Shown here: positions 35,003 through 43,681 of the stretch, piece by piece
How the letters are laid out: each line of letters begins with the position of its first letter
Position numbering within the stretch: the first letter of the stretch is position 1
Assembly (NCBI RefSeq): GCF_009755275.1
Contig: NZ_WQLA01000007.1
Coordinates: forward strand, 124,001-188,000
Length of the DNA stretch: 64,000 nt
DNA from: Mucilaginibacter aquatilis
GTDB taxonomy: Bacteria > Bacteroidota > Bacteroidia > Sphingobacteriales > Sphingobacteriaceae
Direction: 5' to 3'
Notes under the pieces: model-generated
Seen by the model: the letters and a program-made list of their open reading frames with translations, nothing else
Database searches by the model: none
Told to the model about the DNA's origin: nothing
Made by a program: the position numbers and the translations under genes

Positions 35003-35221
35003 CTATTCTTCTCCCTCTTCAGTTTTGTCAGCAATTCCTACATCCACGTTTAATTCGTATGATGGCGTTGATGCATCATAGGCGTGCTGCCAGGCTTCCA
35101 TTTCGCCGGCATCTTTATTCTCAACATCATGTGCATTGCCTAGCTCTGTATCCTCAGCATTACGGGTACTTGCCTTTTGATTCTCTTCTTCGTTTATTGG
35201 TGTGGTGTTTTCAGCTTCCAT
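35003..35221 (-). CDS. Small acidic protein of unknown function
   Basis: The 72-residue protein is extremely acidic and rich in Glu, Asp, Asn and Ala. Its only ordered-looking stretch is MEAWQHAYDASTPSYELNVDVG. No signal peptide, membrane segment or family is recognised. The ATG start and the bracketing terminator support a real gene, but composition bias makes this less certain. Confidence 0.5.
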   Translation of the reverse strand: MEAENTTPINEEENQKASTRNAEDTELGNAHDVENKDAGEMEAWQHAYDASTPSYELNVDVGIADKTEEGEE

Positions 35222-35349
35222 CGTTATATAGTTTTTAAATTATAAGTAAACGATGAGTTGAATTGTTTTAGCAATTGTGTAACAGCGTCTGTAACGGAGC
35301 AGATTAAACGTCATAAACAATTAGTTTGTTGGAGCTGTTAAATAAGCAT
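35222..35349. other. Divergent intergenic region
   Basis: This lies between two divergent small genes. TTTG at 35325-35328 and scattered T-rich stretches are present, but no complete promoter was identified. Confidence 0.2.
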
Positions 35350-35907
35350 ATGGAAACACAAAAAATGATTAATGGCAGCAGTGTAAATGATAGCTGGCAA
35401 CAAATTGAAGCCGACTTACAAGCCGACCAAGGGATACTTAATTACGAAGCTTTAATAAACCAGGAAGGCAAAACCATAAAACTATACATTGATATTGACT
35501 TGGGCGGCGGATTTGAAGGCGGCTCAGAAATAACACAACTGTCTGCTCCATTAGCTGTGGCTACGCCGTTTAGATTTGCCCTGCATGATGAAGATTTTCT
35601 GGATTCAATTGGCAAATTTTTGGGCATGGAAGATTTACACACCGGCTATCCTGAATTTGATAAGCACGTCATTATAAAAACAAACCATGAGACCCGGGTT
35701 AGAGAACTGTTTGCAAACCCGGAATTACGTAGCGTATTTACCAATTTAAAAGACTTTGACTTTGGCATACACTTACATACTCCTGAAGGTAGTGACGATG
35801 AGCAACCCTACCTGGAACTAAATGTAAATTTAGGTTTAACCGCACCTGAACTATTAAAACCTGTATATATAGCTTTTTGCCAAGTATTAGCAGAACTTGA
35901 AAAGTAA
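35350..35907 (+). CDS. Soluble protein of unknown function
   Basis: The 185-residue acidic cytoplasmic protein begins at the ATG at 35350 (an upstream TTG at 35326 is less likely). Visible segments are LYIDIDLGGGFEGGSE, HDEDFLDSIGKFLGMEDLHTGYPEFDKHVIIKTNH and DFDFGIHLHTPEGSDDEQPYLELNVNLG. The pattern of paired strands and a helical cap suggests a folded two-domain protein, but I do not recognise a family. It converges on the acetyltransferase gene with only 7 bp between them. Confidence 0.65.
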   Translation: METQKMINGSSVNDSWQQIEADLQADQGILNYEALINQEGKTIKLYIDIDLGGGFEGGSEITQLSAPLAVATPFRFALHDEDFLDSIGKFLGMEDLHTGYPEFDKHVIIKTNHETRVRELFANPELRSVFTNLKDFDFGIHLHTPEGSDDEQPYLELNVNLGLTAPELLKPVYIAFCQVLAELEK

Positions 35908-35914
35908 CAAATTA

Positions 35915-36493
35915 TTACGCCCACCGCTGTTTTACATATGTTGCAGGGTTACCCCTATAAATGCCGTTACCTTCAATGTTAGTGGTAACTATACTGCCGG
36001 CAGTAATAACACTATCAGTTCCAATAGTAACACCTGGCCCTATAAAGCATGATGCTCCAACCCAACAACCATTCATAAGCGTTATTGAACCATTACGGTA
36101 AGGCATGGATGGTTGTTTGAAATCATGGTTACCTCCACAAATAAAAGCACGTTGTGATATGCAAACGTTGTTACCTATTGTGGTGTTCTCAAAGTTCAAA
36201 ATAAATACCTCTTCCCCAAGCCAGCAGTCATTACCAATTGAAATTTTCCAAGGGAAATGAATGTTTACGCGTGGCTTTATATTTACACCGTTACCCACTT
36301 TAGCACCAAACAACTTGAGGAGAGCACATTTCAAGCTACTTGGAAATGGAAACGCTGTTAAAAAGAACATCATCTTAATAAGATACCAGCAAACTTCTTT
36401 TAATTTACTTGCTCCACGCTCAAAACCTGCTGAATTAAAATCACCTAACCTTACTCTTGAGGGCTGTGCAGTTTCCTTTAGAATGTCACTCAT
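35915..36493 (-). CDS. WcaF-type O-acetyltransferase (left-handed beta helix)
   Basis: The 192-residue enzyme is of the hexapeptide-repeat acetyltransferase family, closest in layout to colanic acid WcaF. The N-terminal LGDFNSAGFERGASKLKEVCWYLI is followed by repeats from about residue 70 (VGNGVNIKPRVNIHFPWKISIGNDCWLGEE) and the loop histidine HDFKQPSMPYRNGSI. It ends with GSIVTTNIEGNGIYRGNPATYVKQRW. It uses acetyl-CoA to O-acetylate polysaccharide sugars. It lies beyond the kinase gene and a terminator hairpin, so it may have separate expression from the main locus. Confidence 0.88.
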   Translation of the reverse strand: MSDILKETAQPSRVRLGDFNSAGFERGASKLKEVCWYLIKMMFFLTAFPFPSSLKCALLKLFGAKVGNGVNIKPRVNIHFPWKISIGNDCWLGEEVFILNFENTTIGNNVCISQRAFICGGNHDFKQPSMPYRNGSITLMNGCWVGASCFIGPGVTIGTDSVITAGSIVTTNIEGNGIYRGNPATYVKQRWA

Positions 36494-36511
36494 TTAACAA
36501 AATCTTTAAAT

Positions 36512-36550
36512 ACAAAACCCATTAACCAGCGTAAGCTATGTTAATGGGTT
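36512..36550 (-). terminator. Terminator after the tyrosine autokinase gene
   Basis: AACCCATTAA (36516-36525) and TTAATGGGTT (36541-36550) pair over 10 bp, with a smaller AGC/GCT hairpin in the loop. Read on the minus strand a T-rich run follows. It lies between the kinase stop and the WcaF-type start. Confidence 0.7.
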
Positions 36551-36568
36551 AAATTATTCATTCAATAT

Positions 36569-38971
36569 TTATTTACCGAAAATCTTTTTCCAGAAAGATT
36601 TTTTCACCGGCTCATCATCGTAATACGGCGAGTTGTAATTGTAATCGGCGTAATAATAACTATTATAATTTCCTTCAGTGCTATCTGCCGAGAAGAAACT
36701 TGCCCTGAATGCGTTTGGTTCAAACGCATTCATAATAATGCTCGATTTATTCATGCGGTATTCACGGTCAATACGTGCAGGAAGTTTAACAGCGCTTATT
36801 TTTGATACACCTGAACGAATGACAAAAATGTTAATGTCAGACATCTGAATAAGCGGAATAGAATCGGAAATCAGTCCTACCGGTGCCGTATCAATAATAA
36901 TGTAATCATATTGCTGTCTTAAAATTACCAGCAACTCTTTCATTCTATCTCGATGCAATAACTCCGACGGATTTGGTGGAATTTTTCCTGATGATATAAA
37001 TGTCAGGTTTTCAATAACAGTTTTGTTGGTAATATTTTCCAGTGACGCCTGATTAGATAGGTATTCGCTTAAACCCTTATGATCAGGAGACATATCAAAA
37101 GTTTTATGAAGGCGTGACCTTCTTAAATCGGCAGCTATAAGCACTACCTTTTTATCCATAAGGCATAAACTGTTTGATAAGTTGACCGATACGAATGATT
37201 TACCTTCACCCGCAACTTCAGAAGTTATACAAATTATCTTTGACGCCTGATCGGCTTGCATGAAGCTCAGGTTGGTTCTTACCGAGCGTATTGCTTCAGC
37301 AAAAGCCGACTTTGAACTTAAAAGATCAAGGCTTTGTTTCTCATCTTCGTTCAAAACCTCATTGTTCTTCTTTATCATACCTAAAATAGGCACGGTAGAA
37401 GCTATTTGCACCTCCGCAGGGTCATGCAAATAAGGGTTTAGCGCACGCGCTAAAAAGATCAATCCCAAGCCCAGCATCAAGCCAAAAATGATGGCATTCT
37501 GGTAGATGCTTGCAGATATAGGACTAACCAATGCAAAGTTGGGTTTAGCATTTTCAACAACACTTGCGTTAGCTACAGTTGCTGCCCTGCTTATCTCCGA
37601 TTCAAGCTTTTTTTCGTTAAGGTAAGTATATATCTTTTGTTTGATATCGAAATTGCTTTGCAGGTTAAATAGGTTTTGCTCATCTGTTGGATAGGCGCGC
37701 AAATTCTGTTTTAATTTGGCATTTTCACTATCCAAAAATCTTATTGTTTTATTATTACGGTCTTTCAACAACCGTATGTTATTCATAGCAGCCCTTTTAA
37801 TCTCGTTAATTTGATTGTCGATAACCTGGATTAATGATGATTGCTCGTCGAACTGCTCTAATTTAACGTTACGATCTTTAATAAGGTTGTTGAGGTTTGC
37901 TATCAGCGTAGATAACAAAGATTCCGTTTGACCACCTAAACCAAGGTTAAGGGTAATAGCATTACGGTTTTGCTTCATCTCTGTTTCCAGTTGTTGAATA
38001 TAAAGCTGTTCAATTTCTAATTGATTTTTAGCTTGCTCATTTGAATTTACCTCCGCTAACAATTGGTTGCCCTTTGCACTCAGGTTAACTATATCATTAT
38101 TCTTCTTGTAATTCGAAAGTTCATCTTGTGACTTATTAACCTGCTGTGAAAATTGCAATAACTGGCTATCAATAAAATCAATGGTTTGTGTTGCAGCCTG
38201 TTTTTTACGACCAGCGTCATTTTTGATGTATTCTTCAATAATTGTATTTAAAATATCGGCAATCAAAACCGGATTAGGTCCTGATAGTCTCAAAGACATA
38301 ATTTTGGTTTTGCCACCCGGTGTTATACTATAACCCCTTCTTACTTCATTAACCAATTCAGGTACTGTGTTGAAATGAATGCGGTAGGTATGGCTACCCA
38401 TATTTAAACCACTACGAATAATAAACTTAAGCTGATCAAAGGTGATCATCTGTCCAAATTTGTAGTTGCGTTTCACCTCATCGCCACCTTTTTCGTAAGC
38501 CAGGGTAAAGCTTGCACCATCCTTACGCGTAACCTCAAAATCGGGTACGCCGCGCAACAAACTATCGGCTGAAACAATTTCAATAGGAAAAGGCTTTTGC
38601 GGATAAATATTCACGTCTTTAACACGACCCTTAGTGTAGTAAGTAACCGGATAGTCAAGATTATTAACTGCACTCTCTAACAAGCTCTGCGACTTCAAAA
38701 TGAACATTTCTGTTTCATTTTCGTCACTGGCTGATTGATCTCCAAGGTTTACCAATTCGGTAAACTCAGTTTTAGTTTCGGCCATACGGATGATAGCCGT
38801 TGTAGCATAAATTTCTTTAGCAAATTTTAGGTACACATATGCACCCGCCAACATTATTGCAATACAGGCAACTATCCAATACCATTTGCTAAGAAATACA
38901 CGAAGGATTTTCCCTATGTTAATCTTACCACCTGCCGGCTCATTTTCAATTTCGGCACTTCTATCTTCCAT
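36569..38971 (-). CDS. Wzc-type polysaccharide co-polymerase / tyrosine autokinase
   Basis: The 800-residue inner-membrane protein controls polymer length and export in Wzy-type pathways. Membrane helices are near residues 34-51 and 490-510, flanking a large periplasmic Wzz domain with coiled coils (about 260-440). The cytoplasmic BY-kinase domain has Walker A SEVAGEGKS (about 586), Walker A' LIAADLRRSR (about 609) and Walker B YDYIIIDTAP (about 688). The C-terminal tail has a tyrosine cluster of eight Tyr (NYNSYYYADYNYNSPYYDD) for autophosphorylation. It is downstream of the Wza-type gene and ends the main locus. Confidence 0.94.
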   Translation of the reverse strand: MEDRSAEIENEPAGGKINIGKILRVFLSKWYWIVACIAIMLAGAYVYLKFAKEIYATTAIIRMAETKTEFTELVNLGDQSASDENETEMFILKSQSLLESAVNNLDYPVTYYTKGRVKDVNIYPQKPFPIEIVSADSLLRGVPDFEVTRKDGASFTLAYEKGGDEVKRNYKFGQMITFDQLKFIIRSGLNMGSHTYRIHFNTVPELVNEVRRGYSITPGGKTKIMSLRLSGPNPVLIADILNTIIEEYIKNDAGRKKQAATQTIDFIDSQLLQFSQQVNKSQDELSNYKKNNDIVNLSAKGNQLLAEVNSNEQAKNQLEIEQLYIQQLETEMKQNRNAITLNLGLGGQTESLLSTLIANLNNLIKDRNVKLEQFDEQSSLIQVIDNQINEIKRAAMNNIRLLKDRNNKTIRFLDSENAKLKQNLRAYPTDEQNLFNLQSNFDIKQKIYTYLNEKKLESEISRAATVANASVVENAKPNFALVSPISASIYQNAIIFGLMLGLGLIFLARALNPYLHDPAEVQIASTVPILGMIKKNNEVLNEDEKQSLDLLSSKSAFAEAIRSVRTNLSFMQADQASKIICITSEVAGEGKSFVSVNLSNSLCLMDKKVVLIAADLRRSRLHKTFDMSPDHKGLSEYLSNQASLENITNKTVIENLTFISSGKIPPNPSELLHRDRMKELLVILRQQYDYIIIDTAPVGLISDSIPLIQMSDINIFVIRSGVSKISAVKLPARIDREYRMNKSSIIMNAFEPNAFRASFFSADSTEGNYNSYYYADYNYNSPYYDDEPVKKSFWKKIFGK

Positions 38972-39014
38972 AAAAGACTTTTATTCTTTATAATTTTTAT
39001 CCGGACAATAAATA

Positions 39015-39827
39015 TTAACGGTTGGAATTGCTCAACCTGTCGATAAGCAAACCTGTATTTAACAGCAACGTAAAGGCACTAAGAAAGGGCAATGTTTGCT
39101 GTAATTGCTCAAGTCCCAACGAGAAACGGTTTGGTTGAACGTAAACGATATCATTGTTTTGAAGATAAATTTTATCGCTTGCTAAAACGTCAATGTTTCG
39201 CATATTCACATAAATCACCTGAGGATCTTTAGGGTTACCTCTGATAATTTGAACCGTTTTCTTATTAGAGCGAGGCGTTAATCCGCCTGCATCGCCAAGT
39301 AATTCAATCAAACTTGTACGCTCTTTGGTAAGCAAAAAATTACCTTGCCTGCCTACCTCGCCCAACACTGTTACTTTTGCGTTAGTAACCAGAATATTTA
39401 TAATAGGATCGCGCAGCATAAGTGGCGGCTTCTGATAAATTTCTTTGAGCTTGTTCTCAGCTTGTATTATGGTAAGACCAACCAAATTAACACGACCAAT
39501 TACCGGCAAAGCTACTGTGCTGTCAACATCAACCCTGTAAACCATTGCCGTTGTAGCAAACTCCATACCTGATGATAAACCAGATATAAGATTAGGATTT
39601 TGAAGGTTGCGAATTGTTATAATATCATTTCTAGAAATTATATGAGCTTTTTGGTCGGGATCGCTGCCACGTTGCATCACATAAACATCTTTAACGCTAT
39701 CAACATTTAACTTTTCACGCGTATGAAAAAGCGTGTTTTTAGACCTGTATGAACATGATGAAAAGAAAACAAGTGCTACGAATAGCCCAAGGAACTGTGC
39801 AACAATAGGTAATTTATTGTTTTTCAA
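39015..39827 (-). CDS. Wza-type polysaccharide export lipoprotein
   Basis: The 270-residue outer-membrane lipoprotein carries the lipobox FFSSC with C25. It has a Poly_export domain (about 45-140, HIISRNDIITIRNLQNPNL) and an SLBB-like domain (about 148-235, KVTVLGEVGRQGNFLL, LLGDAGGL, NDIVYVQP). A hydrophobic C-terminal stretch follows (LPFLSAFTLLLNTGLL), like Bacteroidota Wza relatives. It should form the export channel with the Wzc-type kinase encoded 43 bp downstream. The start is a TTG at 39827; no in-frame ATG lies upstream before a stop and the next Met would lose the signal peptide. Confidence 0.92.
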   Translation of the reverse strand: MKNNKLPIVAQFLGLFVALVFFSSCSYRSKNTLFHTREKLNVDSVKDVYVMQRGSDPDQKAHIISRNDIITIRNLQNPNLISGLSSGMEFATTAMVYRVDVDSTVALPVIGRVNLVGLTIIQAENKLKEIYQKPPLMLRDPIINILVTNAKVTVLGEVGRQGNFLLTKERTSLIELLGDAGGLTPRSNKKTVQIIRGNPKDPQVIYVNMRNIDVLASDKIYLQNNDIVYVQPNRFSLGLEQLQQTLPFLSAFTLLLNTGLLIDRLSNSNR

Positions 39828-39912
39828 GAGATTAGATATTTAAAGTAAGTTGATTAACACTTGTGTAAGTTATTCAAAAAAAACGTGTTGCCGAAAATCA
39901 ATATAGCGTGAT

Positions 39913-40692
39913 CTATTTTAATTTTTCTTCTTCTATAAGCCTTATAGCCATTAGCATTTCAACCATGGTGCGCTGTAAAGTGTAGTGCCATCCGGCCCAA
40001 CCGTTAAAAATCAATCCTTTTACAAATAGTGAGTAAAAGAATACAAAGAAGGGCGCCACTACCTTGTTACGGCGGATTCTGGCACTGAATGACAACTTTT
40101 CGCCGTTGTTATGCAATAATTTATGCGTTTCCTTAACCGAATATCCATCCTGATTAGCCAACCATCTTGATAACGACTTCCTGTCATCATGCAAAATTTT
40201 GGCTTTATAGTTACCGGTTGGGCCTTCAATTTTAAGGCGATGAGCATGCCCGTCATCAAAATAAGATCCTGCATCATGCTTGAATAATACAGCCCGCGGT
40301 GTAGTATTGTTACTCAATAATTGCCTGCCAAATACTAAAAACTCAAACTTTGTATAATAACCAACATTAGTATCACCTGTTAGTGAAAGTATTTGCTTGG
40401 TTTCGGTAATAAAATCATCTGTCAAAACATAATCGGCATCAAGGCTTAATACCCATTTGCTGTTAAGCAATGAAAGCCCGTAGTTGCACTGCTGTGCAAA
40501 GCTGTCAAATGGTCTGTAAACTACTTCTGTATTAGTGTAATGGTTTACAATTGCTAGTGTCTCGTCTGTACTTCCACTATCAAGTATAACAACTTTTTCA
40601 GCCCAGGTTAGCTTGTCAAGCACTCTCTTAATATTAGGCTCTTCGTTTTTTGTAAGTATTAGTACTTGCAAAACACTTTGTCCAATTTCCAT
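39913..40692 (-). CDS. Family 2 glycosyltransferase, LpsE/WaaE-like
   Basis: The 259-residue GT-A enzyme has VLILTKNEEPNIKRVLDKL (about 10-28), VVILDSGSTDETL (about 34-46) and the acceptor motif LDADYVL with D85/D87. The segments WLANQDGYSVKETHKL and a hydrophobic patch VVAPFFVFFYSLFVKGLIF (about 210-228) match the WaaE/LpsE-type subfamily, which adds sugars to lipid or core acceptors. It lies next to the Wza-type gene (85 bp) and a GT4 gene (24 bp). Confidence 0.9.
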   Translation of the reverse strand: MEIGQSVLQVLILTKNEEPNIKRVLDKLTWAEKVVILDSGSTDETLAIVNHYTNTEVVYRPFDSFAQQCNYGLSLLNSKWVLSLDADYVLTDDFITETKQILSLTGDTNVGYYTKFEFLVFGRQLLSNNTTPRAVLFKHDAGSYFDDGHAHRLKIEGPTGNYKAKILHDDRKSLSRWLANQDGYSVKETHKLLHNNGEKLSFSARIRRNKVVAPFFVFFYSLFVKGLIFNGWAGWHYTLQRTMVEMLMAIRLIEEEKLK

Positions 40693-40716
40693 ATGGTAAA
40701 AATTAGATGTTTAAAA

Positions 40717-41859
40717 TTATTTCAGCTTACCTGAACCTGCCTTTTGGTACAAATCTAAATATTGGTTGGCCAACACTTGTCCATTGTATTCATGATGAAT
40801 AATTTCCGGTACCTGAGTATTGATGCGCTCGAGCTTTTCCTTAGACTGTACTATTGTATTTAGCTGAGATGCAATTTCTTGAATATCCATGCTCGTAACC
40901 CAGCCCAGGTTATTACTTTGTACATAGTTGTAAAGGCCTACGTTTTTACTTATCATCACAGGTGTGCCTACCGAAAGCGACTCAATTACAACTATAGCAA
41001 AGTTTTCGCTATGAGAGGTAAGCGCAAATAAGTCTACACCAGAAAGATACTCAAATTTATCTTCACCGCTTTTCCAACCTACCCATTCAAGCTTATCGGC
41101 GTTACCGCACTCTTTTGCTAATTCTTTAAGCGAGTTAAGGTACTCTTCTTCACCAGAACCAGCAATTTTCAAATGATAATCAAAATCAACCTTACTCAAA
41201 GCCTTTATCAAAACATCAAGGCCTTTCTTCGGATCAACACGCGACAAAAAAGCTACTGTGAAGATGTCGTTTTTAACACGCGGATATCGCTTATCAGATA
41301 ACTTCACCAGGTTAGGTATTACCGCGCCCTTCCAGCTTGGTATTATAGCCTTTGATTCTTCCCACTCCAATTGAGTTGAAACGTGAAGCCAGCTATATTC
41401 AAGCAACTTTCTTCCTAACAGTTTATGAATCCACCGCTTCTTGCCGGAGTTATTAGTCTCCAAAATGTAATTGCTGAACATACCATGCGGCGACAAAATA
41501 GGTTTAACACCATTACGCCTGCAAACCCATGCTGCACCAATTACCAACAAGTTCCACCAGGAATGTATGTGAACGGCATCGAATTGCTTTACCGTTTTTC
41601 CCAGGTGCTTCCATAAGTCCGGAGAGGCGTGGGTATGGTCGCCAGTTACGCGCTTAAAATAAGTTACTTTAACGCCATCCACTAAAAGCTCTTGTCCGGG
41701 AATAACATCCAATTCACTTTTGCCGTTGGCCGTTGTGGTGTAAACAACAACTTCGTGCCCGGCCTTAACTAACTCTTCGGCAAGTAAGGCTACCACAACT
41801 ATAGGGCCTCCATAAATGTAAGCCGGCTTGTAAGAAGGAACGATAAAAAGAATTTTCAT
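40717..41859 (-). CDS. Family 4 glycosyltransferase
   Basis: The 380-residue GT-B enzyme has the N-terminal VPSYKPAYIYGGPIVVVALLAEELVKAGHEV and a DAVHIHSWWN segment near residue 95. The nucleotide-sugar binding half contains VAFLSRVDPKKGLDVLIKAL (about 206) and the E-x7-E motif in SHSENFAIVVIESLSVGTPV (about 283). It transfers a sugar from a nucleotide donor, substrate unknown. It follows a hexapeptide acyltransferase gene by 6 bp. Confidence 0.92.
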   Translation of the reverse strand: MKILFIVPSYKPAYIYGGPIVVVALLAEELVKAGHEVVVYTTTANGKSELDVIPGQELLVDGVKVTYFKRVTGDHTHASPDLWKHLGKTVKQFDAVHIHSWWNLLVIGAAWVCRRNGVKPILSPHGMFSNYILETNNSGKKRWIHKLLGRKLLEYSWLHVSTQLEWEESKAIIPSWKGAVIPNLVKLSDKRYPRVKNDIFTVAFLSRVDPKKGLDVLIKALSKVDFDYHLKIAGSGEEEYLNSLKELAKECGNADKLEWVGWKSGEDKFEYLSGVDLFALTSHSENFAIVVIESLSVGTPVMISKNVGLYNYVQSNNLGWVTSMDIQEIASQLNTIVQSKEKLERINTQVPEIIHHEYNGQVLANQYLDLYQKAGSGKLK

Positions 41860-41865
41860 AAGCGA

Positions 41866-42531
41866 TTAATGCACGAAGCCTTCTGTTCGGGTAAAATATT
41901 TAGCAGTTTGCGGTATGATTTTAATGGCCTTTGCCGGAACTCCGGCGTACAATGTCCAGGTATCAGAAAATGTTTTACTTAATAACGATTTTGCACCCAA
42001 AACCGAATGTGAAGGTAAAACAGATCCCCCAAGAACCACAACGTTAGTTCCTACAAAGCAATAATCGCCAATTGTTATTGGTGAGCTGTCTTGCCTGTTT
42101 TCAAATACATCAATTGAGTGAGTAAGTAACTGCGAGTTATAACCTGCAATAGTTGAAAACCTTCCAATATGAATAGCACTGGTGCAATCAATATGATGGT
42201 TTTTTGTAATTGCTGCTTCTTCGCCTAATATCAATTCGGCTTTACGATTTTGTTGATGCTTAAAGTGTTTGGTTTGCGTATCATAAGTACTGAAACCGGT
42301 AATCCAGTTACTTCTGCCTATTGTGGCATTTTGTCCAAGCTCAATATAATCAAGATGTACAGCGGTAGTAAAATGATCAATGCGCGAACCTGCCTTCATT
42401 GTCATACTTCGTGGAAATGCCCAGGCTAAACCAACTTTAGCTGAGGGATGAATATTATATCCAAACCACTTTTGCAGTGCCCGCCTTTTTAGCGACCAAG
42501 GAAGTATTAATGCTATTAGTTTTAAAAACAT
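41866..42531 (-). CDS. Hexapeptide-repeat acyltransferase
   Basis: The 221-residue enzyme has a left-handed beta helix with repeats from about residue 25 (IHPSAKVGLAWAFPRSMTMKAGSRIDHF) to 205. Signs include THSIDVFENRQDSSPITIGDYCFVGTNVVVLGGSVLPSHSVLGAKSLLSKTF. Histidines in HHIDCTSAIHIGR and LLTHSID may be catalytic. It probably O-acetylates a sugar of the polymer. It lies 4 bp from a GT4 gene upstream and 6 bp from one downstream. Confidence 0.88.
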   Translation of the reverse strand: MFLKLIALILPWSLKRRALQKWFGYNIHPSAKVGLAWAFPRSMTMKAGSRIDHFTTAVHLDYIELGQNATIGRSNWITGFSTYDTQTKHFKHQQNRKAELILGEEAAITKNHHIDCTSAIHIGRFSTIAGYNSQLLTHSIDVFENRQDSSPITIGDYCFVGTNVVVLGGSVLPSHSVLGAKSLLSKTFSDTWTLYAGVPAKAIKIIPQTAKYFTRTEGFVH

Positions 42532-42535
42532 GTTA

Positions 42536-43681
42536 TTAAGCTACCGGCAGTTTATCTAATGCTATATATTGCTGAATAATTTTTTCCATTTCAAAACGCT
42601 CACAATTTTGAAAACCTCTTGTAATCAAATCATTTTTTAGCGCTTCATCTTGCAACTTGATCAATGCTTGAGCAAATTCTGAAGGACTATGAGGATCGGC
42701 ATAAAGCGCTGCTCCGCCGCTAATTTCGGGCATGGGTTCATAACTACTTGCTATTACTGCAGCACCACATGCCTGTGCCTCAATAAGAGGCCAGCCAAAG
42801 CCCTCGTTAAATGATGGAAATACAAAGGCCTCACAAGCATTGTACAACGCACGTAATAATTCATGTGAGGGTTTGCTGATAAAAATAACACGCTCTTTGA
42901 GGCCTGCTTTATCAACAGCGTTTAAAAGGTCTGTGTCAGGTTCTTCACCTGCATAACAAACCAAACCGCTCCATTTTGTCCCTAGCTCCTCTACCATTTT
43001 TACCAGCATAACACGGTTCTTTCGCTGCAGGCCCGAACCAATATGCAATATAAAGTTTTGGTTTATGGCTAACCCTGATGTAGATAATATTTGATGAATC
43101 TGATCGGCGTTTAGTTTTCCAAAATCAGCGTTGAATGGATTTAATATAACTTTCCAGTTTGTGTAGTTGGCACTTGCGTCGGGTGCAAGCTCTTTTAACT
43201 GGTTAAGTGTAAATGCAGATACAGATGCAAGTTTTTTCGCTTTTTTCAGGTTACCCAAAATCCACTTTTGGAGGATTTTGCCAAAAGAAGAAGCCTGCTG
43301 ATGCGAATCGGCATATCCTAAACCACCACGTATGGCAATCATATCATGCGCCGTAATCACCGTTTTATTTGCGGGGAGGTGCGCCAGATAAGGAGAGTTT
43401 GAATGATCGCAAACATGAAATGAAACGTCGGGCTTATTTAAGCCTTTAATCAGAATGCGCCAGCGAATTATAAGTGGAAATAAAATCCATTTATCAATAT
43501 ACCCCAACCACTTACCTATGCCTGTATTGGTTGATTTAAATCCTGTTCCTAATATCACATTGGGGAACCACAATTCGGTTTCAACGCCGCGTTTCGGGTA
43601 TTCGCGATGCAACATTTCGGCAAAACGTTTCATGCTTTCCTGCCTGTCGGGTATATAATTTGATATCAGGATAATTTTCAT
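42536..43681 (-). CDS. Family 4 glycosyltransferase
   Basis: The 381-residue GT-B enzyme shows ISNYIPDRQESMKRFAEMLHREY at the N-terminus, VITAHDMIAIRGGLGYADSHQQASSFGKILQKW (about 111) and NFILHIGSGLQRKNRVMLVKMVEELG (about 210). The E-x7-E site is PSFNEGFGWPLIEAQACGAAV (about 295). Close to the mannosyltransferase-like GT4 group, substrate unknown. Its ATG overlaps the polymerase stop (4 bp), so the two are translationally coupled. Confidence 0.92.
   Translation of the reverse strand: MKIILISNYIPDRQESMKRFAEMLHREYPKRGVETELWFPNVILGTGFKSTNTGIGKWLGYIDKWILFPLIIRWRILIKGLNKPDVSFHVCDHSNSPYLAHLPANKTVITAHDMIAIRGGLGYADSHQQASSFGKILQKWILGNLKKAKKLASVSAFTLNQLKELAPDASANYTNWKVILNPFNADFGKLNADQIHQILSTSGLAINQNFILHIGSGLQRKNRVMLVKMVEELGTKWSGLVCYAGEEPDTDLLNAVDKAGLKERVIFISKPSHELLRALYNACEAFVFPSFNEGFGWPLIEAQACGAAVIASSYEPMPEISGGAALYADPHSPSEFAQALIKLQDEALKNDLITRGFQNCERFEMEKIIQQYIALDKLPVA

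Noticed and set aside
43455..43658. Plus-strand frame inside a GT4 gene and similar ones throughout the locus
   Set aside because: They are antisense shadows of long conserved minus-strand genes.
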